A DNA stretch of 64,000 nt from Geothrix sp. 21YS21S-4 (lineage in GTDB: Bacteria; Acidobacteriota; Holophagae; Holophagales; Holophagaceae). Below, piece by piece: positions 8,966-17,171 of the stretch. The notes beneath the pieces were generated by a model. It was not told the DNA's origin. It searched no databases and saw nothing but the letters and a program-made list of their open reading frames with translations. The translations under genes and the position numbers were made by a program. The stretch covers positions 2,666,001 to 2,730,000 of the forward strand of contig NZ_CP132719.1 of NCBI RefSeq assembly GCF_030845995.1. The letters run 5' to 3'. The stretch's first letter is position 1, and the number at the start of each line of letters is the position of its first letter.

Positions 8966-9837
8966 CAGGGCGTTCCGTACCCGTACTTGGCCACGAGAAG
9001 GTGGAGCCGCTTCCGGGCGTCCTCCGGCACCAGGTCCGGATTCGTGTAGAGGCCCGCCTTCAGGGCCTCGCCGCAGGCGCAGGGCCGCGGCGCCGCGGAC
9101 AGCGCGGGCACGGCGGCGCGGAGCAGGCGCTGGGCCTTGTCCACGTTGGCGTGCATGACTTCCAGCACGGAGGCGGCGTCCACGCCGGCCTCCTCCTCGC
9201 GCCAGGCGTCGTAGTCGGTGACGAGGGCGATGCAGGCATAGCAGAGCTCCGCCTCCCGGGCGAGGCGCGCCTCGGTCACCTGGGTCATTCCGATGAGGTC
9301 CGCGCCCCAGCTCTGGTGCAGGCGGCTCTCGGCGCGGGTGGAGAAGGCCGGCCCCTCCATGCACACGTAGAGGGCGCCGCCCTCGATCGGCAGGGACAGT
9401 TCCCGGCCCGCGGCGAGCAGCGCACCCGTCACGTGGGCGCAGGCGGGCTCCGCGAAGCTGACGTGGGCCACCAGGCCCTCCCCGAAGAAGGTGTCCTTCC
9501 GGTGGCGGGTCTTGTCGATGAACTGGTCCACCAGCCGCAGCTCGCCGGGCTTGTGGCGGGCCTGGAGGCTGCCCACCGCCGAGACCGAGATCAGCCGTTC
9601 CGCCCCAAGGAACTTCAACGCCCAGATGTTGGCCCGGTAGTTCACCTCGCTGGGGGTGAAGCGGTGGCCGTCGCCGTGCCGGGCGAGGAACGCCACCGGC
9701 GCCCCGTCCAGGGTGCCCAGGTGGACGGGCCCGGACGGCGAGCCGAAGGGCGTCTCCACCAGTTCCGTCCGGTCCAGGACCAGGCCCTCCATCCGGTAGA
9801 GCCCGCTGCCGCCGATGATTCCGATGGGTACGTTCAT
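8965..9837 (-). CDS. mtnP: S-methyl-5'-thioadenosine phosphorylase / purine nucleoside phosphorylase
   Basis: Phosphorolysis of methylthioadenosine to adenine and 5-methylthioribose-1-phosphate (or of another purine nucleoside), part of methionine salvage. The start at 9837 gives MNVPIGIIGGSGLYRMEG; the longer open frame upstream runs into the riboswitch region and is not coding. Family motifs: GGSGLY, FLARHGDGHRFTPSEVNYRAN (phosphate and ribose binding), CMEGPAFSTRAES and GMTQVTEARLARE. The length of 290 residues is normal. It is divergent from the cobalamin operon. Confidence 0.92.
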   Translation of the reverse strand: MNVPIGIIGGSGLYRMEGLVLDRTELVETPFGSPSGPVHLGTLDGAPVAFLARHGDGHRFTPSEVNYRANIWALKFLGAERLISVSAVGSLQARHKPGELRLVDQFIDKTRHRKDTFFGEGLVAHVSFAEPACAHVTGALLAAGRELSLPIEGGALYVCMEGPAFSTRAESRLHQSWGADLIGMTQVTEARLAREAELCYACIALVTDYDAWREEEAGVDAASVLEVMHANVDKAQRLLRAAVPALSAAPRPCACGEALKAGLYTNPDLVPEDARKRLHLLVAKYGYGTP

Positions 9838-9884
9838 CCGCCCATTGTACTTGCGGGGGTCCCGGGCGCGTGGTTCCCTTGAGG

Positions 9885-10068
9885 TCCTGACAATTTCGTG
9901 CTGGATGCACGGGAAGCAGGTGTGAATCCTGCGCTGCCCCGCAACGGTATGCACCACGCCAAGACACCTCCGGCGTGAGACCTCAAGCCCGAGCCACTGG
10001 GATCGTCCCGGGAAGGTGAGGGGGGAGCCGCAAGGCCCCCGTCGCGTGCGAGCCCGGAGACCGGTCCT
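9885..10068 (+). promoter_or_regulatory. Cobalamin (B12) riboswitch
   Basis: The stretch contains the conserved adenosylcobalamin riboswitch blocks in order: a GGGAA box in GCACGGGAAGCAGGTG, the TGAATCCTGCGCTGCCCCGC core followed by AACGGTA, then the GAGCCACTGGGA segment, GGGAAGG and the terminal GAGCCCGGAGACC. It lies directly upstream of btuB, in the same orientation. Known riboswitches of this class repress uptake genes when cobalamin is abundant. The boundaries are approximate; the expression platform is probably the 95 bp between the aptamer and the btuB ribosome-binding site. Confidence 0.93.
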
Positions 10069-10162
10069 GCACTTCACCCCCCGTCGCGGGAACGGGCTGG
10101 GCCATGGTTCCCCTCTCTTCCGGGACCGGTCCCGCCGCCGCGGCTTCATGCGTGGAGGCATG

Positions 10163-12193
10163 ATGGGTTCCGCCCGAATTCTCTTCTCCCTGGTGGCCGT
10201 GTCCACCCTGGCCGGCGCCGCCGAGGCCGCCGAAAAGGCCGCCCCCAGCGCGACGGTCACCGTCAGCGCCGAGGCCCAGCCGGTGGAGGTCACCCGCACC
10301 CCCGCGCCCGTCCGCATCGTCGAAGCCGACGAGCTGGCCCGCCTCGGCAGCCGCACGGTGGCCGAGCTGCTGGCGGTGCTCCAGCCCGGCGCCGTCATGG
10401 CGACCGGCGGCCCCGGCAAGGCCGCCTCGGCCTTCCTCAACGGCACCCTCAGCCGGAACATCGTGGTGCTCCTCGACGGGATGCGGCTCAACGATCCCAC
10501 CGCGCCCAGCCCCGACCTCGGGATGCTCAGCCTGGTCGGCATCGGCCGGGTGGAGCTGCTCCTCGGCCCCTCGTCCGTGCTCTACGGCAGCGACGCCATC
10601 GGCGGCGTGATCGCCCTCACCAGCGCGGGCCGCGGCCCCGCCGGCTTCCACGGCGAAGTGGGACTGAAGGCGGGCACGGATTCCCGCCTCGGCGGCTCCG
10701 CCCAGGTCCAGCTCTCCGGCGCCGCGGGCTGGATCGCGGCCGGAGGCGAAGCGCAGAAGGAGGAGAGCGGCTTCCCCGACGACGCCTCCCGCCAGGCCGG
10801 CGGCTTCCTCCGCCTGGGCACCACCTGGGGCGCCGCGGACGTGACCGGCTTCTACCGCAACAGCGGGCAGACGGCGTCCGTGCCCTTCACCACCCTGGCC
10901 TACCCCGGCTTCGGCCGCAGCTACGAGCCCGGACGCGAAACCCGCGCGCGGCAGGAGAGCTGGGGCGCCAGCCTGCACTGGACCCTCGCCCCCGGCCTGG
11001 TGCTGGAAAACACCCTCCAGGCCCTGGAAGGCCTCACGGGCGATCCGAACGGCCCCCTCCGCCAGCAGACGGACCGCGACTTCCGGCGGGTGGAGGATCA
11101 GCTCACCCTCCACTGGACGCCCTCCCAGACCTTCCGCCTGTCGGGCCGCCTGGAAGGCCGCGAGGACACCGCCCACGCCAAGAACTACTACGACCCGTCC
11201 ACCTACGCCGCCGTGCCCTACCGGGGCGAAGGCCGCGACGTGGCCGCCGCCGTGGAGGCGCGCTGGACGATCCTTTCCGGCGTCGACTGGGTGGCGGGTC
11301 TCCGCCGCGACGGCGGCCACCGGGACCTGACCCGCACCGACACCGGCCTCCGCACCCGGGCGGGCAGCGCCGAGGCCACCACCTGGCGCACCGGCCTCAA
11401 CTGGGTCGTGGCGCCGGAACTGCGGCTCTACGCCAGCGCGGGCCGGGGATTCCGGATGCCCAACACCACGGAATTCGCCCTGAACGCCCAGGCGGAAAGC
11501 CAGGACGGCAGGACCTACTCCCTCACGCCCGAGTACAGCCGCACCTTCCAGATCGGCGCCACCGGCCAGCTCGGCGGCCACTGGGAATACCGGCTGGAGG
11601 CGCAGCGCACGCGCGTCTCGGACCTGCTGGCGTACGTCTATGACACCAGCCTCGCCTGGCCCGCGCTGTTCACGTCCCACTACGAGAACCGCGGCGCCAT
11701 CCGCGCCCAGAGCGTCGAAGGCGCCCTGGGGTGGCGCGGCGGCTCGACCGTCGCCTGGGGCTGGGACCTGATCCTGCGCAGCCAGGAGACCCGCGACCTC
11801 GACCACAACACGGAAGCCGATCGCTTCGGCCAGCAGAACACGGCCATCGTGCGGCACCCCTTCTTCACCGCCTCGGCCGCTGCATTCGTCCAGGGCGGCG
11901 CCTGGCGCGCGGACGTGCGGCTGGATCGCGTCGGTCCCCGCTACGACCTGAACGACACCACCTACGCCGTGGCGTCCACCGGCCGGCCCTTCCGCGACCT
12001 GTCCGTGGGCGCCTCCTTCGAGCCCGTGAAGAACCTCACCGTGTCCCTGCGCGGCGAGCACCTGCTCCAGAAGCGCATGAGCGCCGAGGATTGGCTCAGC
12101 GGGCGCTACGATCAGGACGGGGACGCCTTCCTGGTCTACGGCTTCCCCGCCCCCGGCCCCCGCTGGACCCTGGGCGCGACCTGGAAGTGGTGA
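10163..12193 (+). CDS. btuB: TonB-dependent outer-membrane cobalamin receptor
   Basis: A 676-residue outer-membrane receptor for corrinoid uptake, energised by TonB. The start at 10163 has GGAGG 4 bases upstream and gives a signal peptide (MGSARILFSLVAVSTLAGAAEA). The plug domain covers about residues 40-155 and includes NIVVLLDGMRLNDPTAPS and VLYGSDAIGGVI. The rest is a beta-barrel with the TonB-dependent receptor C-terminal pattern, ending in an aromatic residue (TLGATWKW) as required for barrel insertion. The cobalamin assignment rests mainly on the B12 riboswitch and the following btuFCD genes. An alternative start at 10148 lacks a ribosome-binding site. Confidence 0.88.
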   Translation: MGSARILFSLVAVSTLAGAAEAAEKAAPSATVTVSAEAQPVEVTRTPAPVRIVEADELARLGSRTVAELLAVLQPGAVMATGGPGKAASAFLNGTLSRNIVVLLDGMRLNDPTAPSPDLGMLSLVGIGRVELLLGPSSVLYGSDAIGGVIALTSAGRGPAGFHGEVGLKAGTDSRLGGSAQVQLSGAAGWIAAGGEAQKEESGFPDDASRQAGGFLRLGTTWGAADVTGFYRNSGQTASVPFTTLAYPGFGRSYEPGRETRARQESWGASLHWTLAPGLVLENTLQALEGLTGDPNGPLRQQTDRDFRRVEDQLTLHWTPSQTFRLSGRLEGREDTAHAKNYYDPSTYAAVPYRGEGRDVAAAVEARWTILSGVDWVAGLRRDGGHRDLTRTDTGLRTRAGSAEATTWRTGLNWVVAPELRLYASAGRGFRMPNTTEFALNAQAESQDGRTYSLTPEYSRTFQIGATGQLGGHWEYRLEAQRTRVSDLLAYVYDTSLAWPALFTSHYENRGAIRAQSVEGALGWRGGSTVAWGWDLILRSQETRDLDHNTEADRFGQQNTAIVRHPFFTASAAAFVQGGAWRADVRLDRVGPRYDLNDTTYAVASTGRPFRDLSVGASFEPVKNLTVSLRGEHLLQKRMSAEDWLSGRYDQDGDAFLVYGFPAPGPRWTLGATWKW

Positions 12194-13119
12194 TGGAGGC
12201 AGCTTCGGTGAGAAAGCGAACGGATCATCGCCAAGACCTCAAGACACCAAGGCAAGCCCTTCTTGGTGGCCTTGGTGCCTTGGTGGTGAGAAGTTTTCTT
12301 GTCTTTCTGATCTCGGCTGCGGCTCTGTTCGCCGCGCGGCCGCAGCGGGTGGTGAGCCAGGCGGTGGGGACGGACGAACTGCTGCTGGCCCTGGCCGATC
12401 CCGGCCAGATCGCAGCGCTCAGCCACATCAGCCGCGACGCGCGGTTCAGTCCGGTCGCTTCGGAAGCGGGGCGCTATCCAGCCCTGCGGGACAGCGACGC
12501 GGAGAGCGTCCTCCGGTTCCGGCCCGATCTGGTGCTGGCCGCCAGCTTCACCCGCCCCGAGACCCTGGCCCTGCTCCGGCGGGCCGGGGTCCGGCTGGTG
12601 GTCCTCGATCGGTTCGATACGCTGGAGGACGTCTACGCCAGCATCCGCGTTCTGGGCCGCGAACTGGGCCAGGAGGCCCGGGCCGACGCCCTCATCGCCG
12701 CCTGCCGTGGTCGCGTGGATGCCCTGGCCACGCGGCTGAAGGGCGTGCGGTCCACCCGCGTCCTCACGGCCGCGGCCTACCCCGTCACCTCCGGCGCCGG
12801 CACCACCTTCCAGGACCTCTGCGACCACGCGGGCGCCGTGAACGTCGCGGCGGAAGCCGGGCTGAAAGGCCACGCGCCGACGCCCTCCGAGAAGCTGCTC
12901 ACCTGGAACGTGGAGGTGCTGGTCATTTCCGGCGACAAGCCCGACGCCTCCGATACCCGGACGCGCCTGGCGGAGCTGCCCCACTACCGCGCCCTGCCCG
13001 CCTTCAAGGCCGGGCGCTTCGCGGTGCTTTCCGGCGCCCTCATGTCCTGCGTCTCCCACCACCGCATCGACGCCTACGAGCGCCTTGCGAAGGCCCTCCA
13101 TCCCGAACGATTCCCGTGA
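12193..13119 (+). CDS. btuF: Cobalamin ABC transporter periplasmic binding protein
   Basis: A helical-backbone metal-receptor (BtuF/FecB-type) solute-binding protein that delivers corrinoid to BtuCD. Typical blocks are RVVSQAVGTDELLLAL near the N-terminus of the mature part, SVLRFRPDLVLAA, LVVLDRFDTLEDVY and NVEVLVISGDKPD. The ATG at 12193 overlaps the btuB stop (TGATG) and has GGAAG 5 bases upstream. However, the true signal peptide (VRSFLVFLISAAALFAA) begins only at residue 32, and the 30 codons before it fall in a dispersed palindromic repeat. An in-frame GTG at 12283 or 12286 is therefore a realistic alternative start. Confidence 0.83.
   Translation: MEAASVRKRTDHRQDLKTPRQALLGGLGALVVRSFLVFLISAAALFAARPQRVVSQAVGTDELLLALADPGQIAALSHISRDARFSPVASEAGRYPALRDSDAESVLRFRPDLVLAASFTRPETLALLRRAGVRLVVLDRFDTLEDVYASIRVLGRELGQEARADALIAACRGRVDALATRLKGVRSTRVLTAAAYPVTSGAGTTFQDLCDHAGAVNVAAEAGLKGHAPTPSEKLLTWNVEVLVISGDKPDASDTRTRLAELPHYRALPAFKAGRFAVLSGALMSCVSHHRIDAYERLAKALHPERFP
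12224..12297. repeat. Dispersed palindromic repeat (CACCAAG family) overlapping the btuF start
   Basis: Contains GCCAAGACCTCAAGACACC on the left and CTTGGTGCCTTGGTGGTGA on the right, an imperfect inverted repeat of the same family found at 22654-22724 and 32409-32474. Here the element lies inside the btuF reading frame between the coupled ATG and the signal peptide, instead of in an intergenic gap. Confidence 0.6.
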
Positions 13120-14102
13120 GATCCCGCGCGGCCGTTTCCGTCCTGGTGGCGGCGCTGGTCCTGGCCTTCCTGGCCTCCCTCGCCTTCGGAGAGCTGCGGT
13201 TGTCCTTCGGGGAAGTGCTGGCGGCCCTGGGCGGCGGCGGGGACGAGATCGCGCGGACGGTGGTGCGCGACTTCCGCCTGCCCCGTGCGCTGGTGGGCGC
13301 CGCCGCGGGGGCGGCGCTCGGCGCCAGCGGCGTGGTGATGCAGGCCTTCTTCCGCAATCCCCTGGCGAGCCCCGGCCTGCTGGGCGTGAGCAGCGGCGGG
13401 GCCCTGGGCGCCGTGGCGGTCCTCGCCCTGGGACCCGCGGCGGGGCTGGGCGCCGCCACGCTGTGGGCCTTGCCCGCGGCGTCCATCGCCGGCGCCTTCG
13501 TCGCCACGGGCGCCGTCCTCATCCTGGCTCGGCGCGGGGCGGGCGCCGAGCAGCTGCTGCTGTCCGGCGTAGCCCTCAACGCCCTGCTGGGCGCGGGCAC
13601 CAGCTTCCTGCTCACCACCACCGTGGGCCACTTCGAGGTGAACGCCCAGATCCTGTTCTGGCTGATGGGCGGGTTGGAGAGCCGCAGCTGGGAGCACGTG
13701 TGGATGGGCGTTCCCGCCATCCTCGCCGCCTGCCTGTTGCTGCTGCCGCTCGGCCGGCCCATGGACCTCCTGAGCCTCGGCGAGCAGAGCGCCCAGAGCC
13801 TGGGGGTGAACGTGGTGGGCCTCCGCCGCCGCCTCATCGTCCTCTCCACCATCCTCACGGCCCTGGCCACCGCCGTCGGCGGGATCATCGGCTTCGTGGG
13901 CCTCGTGGTCCCCCACCTGCTGCGGCTGGCATTCGGGCCCGACCACCGGCGGCTGCTTCCCTACTCCATGCTCGGGGGCGCGGCCTTCCTCCTGGGCTGC
14001 GACCTGATCACCCGGCTGTTTCCGCTGGGGCTGCGGCTCGGCGTGGTGACCGCCCTCATCGGCGGTCCCTTCTTCCTGTGGCTGCTGCGGAGGCCGCGAT
14101 GA
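13116..14102 (+). CDS. btuC: Cobalamin ABC transporter permease (FecCD family)
   Basis: Membrane subunit of the BtuCD importer: 328 residues, about ten transmembrane helices, FecCD/BtuC family. Diagnostic segments are RLPRALVGAAAGAALGASGVV, NPLASPGLLGVSSGGALGAV and GFVGLVVPHLLRLAFGPDHR (the loop that contacts the ATPase). The GTG start overlaps the btuF stop (GTGA), and the stop overlaps the ATPase start (ATGA), so the operon is translationally coupled. Confidence 0.93.
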   Translation: MRSRAAVSVLVAALVLAFLASLAFGELRLSFGEVLAALGGGGDEIARTVVRDFRLPRALVGAAAGAALGASGVVMQAFFRNPLASPGLLGVSSGGALGAVAVLALGPAAGLGAATLWALPAASIAGAFVATGAVLILARRGAGAEQLLLSGVALNALLGAGTSFLLTTTVGHFEVNAQILFWLMGGLESRSWEHVWMGVPAILAACLLLLPLGRPMDLLSLGEQSAQSLGVNVVGLRRRLIVLSTILTALATAVGGIIGFVGLVVPHLLRLAFGPDHRRLLPYSMLGGAAFLLGCDLITRLFPLGLRLGVVTALIGGPFFLWLLRRPR

Positions 14103-14821
14103 CGCCCGCCCTTCACGCTGCGTCCCTGGGCGTTCCCGGGCGACTGGAGGCGGTCTCGCTGAACCTCGGTCCCGGCGAAATGGTGGCGGTGGTGGGGCCC
14201 AACGGCGCAGGAAAATCCACCCTGATCCAGGCACTGGCGGGGCTGCTGCCAGCGGAAGGAACGGTCCATTGGAATGGACAGCTCCTATCTAAAATTCCCG
14301 TGGCTGTCCGCGCCCGCCAATTGGCGTGGGTGGGGCAGGAGGCCCAGTTCGAGTTCGCCTTTCCCGTGCGCGAGGTGGTGGCCCAGGGCCGCTACGCCTG
14401 GGGCGACGATCCCGGGGGCGTGGCAGAGGCCCTGGCGGAACTGGACCTCGCCCACCTGGCGGATCGTCCGGCGACGCGCCTCTCCGGCGGCGAGCGCCAC
14501 CGCGTGGGCCTCGCCCGCGCCCTGGCCACCGGGGCGCCCATCCAGCTGTGGGACGAGCCCGTGGCTCAGCTCGACGTGCGCCATGCCCTCGAAGTCCTGC
14601 GCCTGGCGCGGCGGCTGGCGGACGGCGGCGGCACCGTGGTGGTGAGCCTCCACGACCTGCGGGCCGCCTACCGCTTCGACCGCGTCCTGGCGCTCGACGG
14701 GGGCCGGCTCGTGGGCGACGGCCCGCCTCACGAGGTGCTGACCGCGGCGCTGATCCGCGAGGTCTTCCGCGTGGAGGCCACCTTCGTCGAATCCTTCGTT
14801 CCGGAGCTGCCGTGCGAGTGA
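14099..14821 (+). CDS. btuD: Cobalamin ABC transporter ATP-binding protein
   Basis: A 240-residue ABC ATPase that energises BtuC. Walker A is GPNGAGKST (about residues 38-46), the Q-loop is in WVGQEAQFEF, the signature is LSGGERHRVGLARAL, and Walker B with the catalytic Glu is IQLWDEPVAQLD; the H-loop His is in VVSLHDLRAA. The ATG overlaps the permease stop by four bases. Confidence 0.93.
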   Translation: MTPALHAASLGVPGRLEAVSLNLGPGEMVAVVGPNGAGKSTLIQALAGLLPAEGTVHWNGQLLSKIPVAVRARQLAWVGQEAQFEFAFPVREVVAQGRYAWGDDPGGVAEALAELDLAHLADRPATRLSGGERHRVGLARALATGAPIQLWDEPVAQLDVRHALEVLRLARRLADGGGTVVVSLHDLRAAYRFDRVLALDGGRLVGDGPPHEVLTAALIREVFRVEATFVESFVPELPCE

Positions 14822-15624
14822 CCTGTCCCGTCCATGGAACCGTCCTCCACCTGGATGCGCCGCCGCGCCGCGTCGTCAGCTTCGTGTCCAGCGCCACGGA
14901 GGCCCTCTTCGCGCTGGGCTGCGGCGACTCGCTCGTGGGCGTCACACCCTACTGCGGGCGCTACGTGGAGAACCTCCAGGTTCCCGTGGCGGGCGACTAC
15001 CTCAAGGCCGACCTCAATGGTCTCCGGGCGCTGGAACCCGATCTGGTCCTCGTCACGTCGGGCATCCAGACCACCTTCGCCCAGCGGCTCGCGGAAGCGG
15101 GGCTGCCCGTCTTCGCCCTGCCCCTCCCCGCCAGCCGCTTCGGGATCCTGGAGAACCAGATCACCCTGGGCGGGCTGATGCACCGCGTCGCCGAGGCCCG
15201 CGTTCTCAGCTCGCGCATGGAGGCCGGCTTCGCCGCCCTGGCCGCGTCGGCCCCCTCGAAGCGCCCCACCGTCTTCGTCGAGATGTGGTGCGGCCGCCAC
15301 CTGCGCGGCATCGGCGGCCTGTCCTTCATCCACGACCTGGTGGAACTGGCCGGCGGAACGCCCGTGCCCCCACCCGCCGCCGAAGCCTACCCCCACCCCG
15401 ACCTGGACGCCGTCGCCGCAACCCGGCCCGACGCGATCCTCCTGTTCCAGGAACCCGAGCACCCCGTGGACGGCGCCGCCCTCCTCGCCGACCGCGGCTG
15501 GGACTGGAATCCCCGCATCATCGATTCCGACATCACCAAGGGCCACAACATCATCCACGACGGCCCGAGCTACCTGGACACCGCGCGGTGGCTGAAGGAG
15601 CAGATTCAAAATGCTCCTCTCTGA
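14812..15624 (+). CDS. Second BtuF-like cobalamin-binding protein without signal peptide
   Basis: A 270-residue COG0614-type helical-backbone metal receptor (VVSFVSSATEALFALGCGDSL; LNGLRALEPDLVLVTSG; PDAILLFQEPEHPV). It begins directly at the fold (VRVTCPVHGTVLHLDAPPRR) with no signal peptide or lipobox, so it is predicted to be cytoplasmic unless exported another way. The GTG at 14812 has GGAG 5 bases upstream and overlaps btuD; a GTG at 14818 is possible. It is the last gene of the riboswitch operon. Signal-less relatives are often annotated 'cobalamin-binding protein' and may chaperone or traffic corrinoid inside the cell; that role is inference. Confidence 0.82.
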   Translation: MRVTCPVHGTVLHLDAPPRRVVSFVSSATEALFALGCGDSLVGVTPYCGRYVENLQVPVAGDYLKADLNGLRALEPDLVLVTSGIQTTFAQRLAEAGLPVFALPLPASRFGILENQITLGGLMHRVAEARVLSSRMEAGFAALAASAPSKRPTVFVEMWCGRHLRGIGGLSFIHDLVELAGGTPVPPPAAEAYPHPDLDAVAATRPDAILLFQEPEHPVDGAALLADRGWDWNPRIIDSDITKGHNIIHDGPSYLDTARWLKEQIQNAPL

Positions 15625-15650
15625 TTTCTACTTCACCCGACATGCAATTT

Positions 15651-17150
15651 TCACGAGCTGGAATTGCTTGCGGGGGTGAGTCCACGAGGATTACGCGGAA
15701 GTAAGAGGTTCGGATCAATGGCCATGACGTGGTACATCCCATTCAGGTTGGCGATCATGTCACGGATGAACTCGACCATCCCTTCCACTGCGTAACCCGA
15801 TTCCCGCAGATCCTTCATTTCACGCTGGAGAGCCAGCCTTAACGCTTCTTCCGGTGACTTGTAGAGGCAGATACCGCCAAAGACGTTCCAATGGCGACTC
15901 TTGTCACTCCCGTCCTCCTTATTCCCCGGCAGAAGGAAGTTGTCCAAGGCCAGAGACCCGGGAAGCTTTTCCGACGGGATCGACTTGACCCAAGAGAAGG
16001 GAATGCGGATGGCCTCATCGAGCAGTCCCACTGCCCGCTTCTTATCGCCATCCTTGATGCGAAGGGCCTCGCGAAACAACAGAACCATGGGAAGGTTGTG
16101 GTTTTCGACGCGTAGATCGTCGTGCTTCTTACTCGTTCGGGAAACGGCACGCAAGTAACGTGGATCGTGTTGAGCGTAGTCCAGAAGCTTCAGGAAATCG
16201 TCTGAATGGGTCGACGTTTTGTAGTACTGCCACTCGGCACGTTGAAGGTAGTTCTGAAGATGAGTGAGATTCCGGGGAGGCGGAAGCGTATCGAGCCGAA
16301 GATCCAACCTAAAATCTGTTTTCAGGCTCTGCTCCATCACTTCGAGCACATTTCTCCAGGATGCATCTCCCCTCTGATAGTTCTCGAATAGGGGAGATGC
16401 CAGCAGCTCCCTTAGGTGATCCCGAAAACGAAGGATCCTCAAAAGGTCTACCCGAGAGGGGTCTGCTCGAAGGGTCTCCGCATCTTCAACCAAAGCGATC
16501 AGTTCGAGCAGCAATTCAAACCGCTCCCCTTTTTGAAACAAGGCCCGGCACCTTGCGAGCTTGGCCTCGGCATGGGCCCTCTCCACGGCACTCAACCCCG
16601 ATTCTCGCTTGCGGTATGCCTCTCGTAACCGAGTCGCCTCATTATAGAGATCCGCCTCCAGAGCCTGTTGGTACCCACCTCGCTCCGAGGCCATCGGAGT
16701 TTCTTCGAGCCAACTCAATAGCTGAACTGAGTGTGGTTGAGGAAGTCCCCACAAAGGTCTGGCGCGGTAGGCTCCAACCGCTTCGTAGCGATACAACTCC
16801 CGGGGTCTTGGAAATACCTTGCCCCGCTCCTTGGCAAATTGCTCCGCGAGATAAGGATCCGGTTGGCTGGAAAGAGCACGAAGAATCGCCAGGTCTTCCG
16901 AATCTATGCGCCCATTCTGGTTGAGGTCGACGCGTCTCACGAATTCATCGGGGAAACCAAAAGGATCTGCCAGGAAATCATTCAGGAGATTTAGATCCTC
17001 TGGGCCCCACCGATGATCGCCATTCAAATCCCCCAGCATCACCAAATCGGACCGGATTTCCACACGATAAACGGGGATCAATTTACGATATCCATACGAC
17101 GCAAACAGAAGCAGGGCGGCACCCAAGCCCCATTTAAGCCAAGCCTTCAT
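15651..17150 (-). CDS. Membrane-anchored protein with dockerin-like EF-hand pair, function unknown
   Basis: A 499-residue protein with one N-terminal membrane anchor or signal segment (WLKWGLGAALLLFASYGY). Residues about 38-95 contain two Ca-binding, EF-hand-like loops in dockerin type I arrangement: LGDLNGDHRWGPEDLNLLND and VDLNQNGRIDSEDLAIL. The remaining 400 residues are mostly helical with heptad-like segments (LREAYRKRESGLSAVERAHA; ELLLELIALVEDAETLRAD) and I do not recognise the fold. Base composition is clearly lower in GC than its neighbours and codon use is less biased, suggesting recent acquisition. No cohesin gene or cellulosome component is present nearby. Confidence 0.75.
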   Translation of the reverse strand: MKAWLKWGLGAALLLFASYGYRKLIPVYRVEIRSDLVMLGDLNGDHRWGPEDLNLLNDFLADPFGFPDEFVRRVDLNQNGRIDSEDLAILRALSSQPDPYLAEQFAKERGKVFPRPRELYRYEAVGAYRARPLWGLPQPHSVQLLSWLEETPMASERGGYQQALEADLYNEATRLREAYRKRESGLSAVERAHAEAKLARCRALFQKGERFELLLELIALVEDAETLRADPSRVDLLRILRFRDHLRELLASPLFENYQRGDASWRNVLEVMEQSLKTDFRLDLRLDTLPPPRNLTHLQNYLQRAEWQYYKTSTHSDDFLKLLDYAQHDPRYLRAVSRTSKKHDDLRVENHNLPMVLLFREALRIKDGDKKRAVGLLDEAIRIPFSWVKSIPSEKLPGSLALDNFLLPGNKEDGSDKSRHWNVFGGICLYKSPEEALRLALQREMKDLRESGYAVEGMVEFIRDMIANLNGMYHVMAIDPNLLLPRNPRGLTPASNSSS

Positions 17151-17171
17151 GTCGCTCTCCTCTCCTACCGT

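Noticed and set aside
14326-14811. Longer start for the second BtuF-like protein
   Set aside because: That part of the frame lies inside btuD and translates to Arg/Pro/Gly-rich sequence.
15651-17150. Cellulosome component
   Set aside because: Only a dockerin-like Ca-binding pair is present; there is no cohesin, carbohydrate-binding module or glycoside hydrolase nearby.
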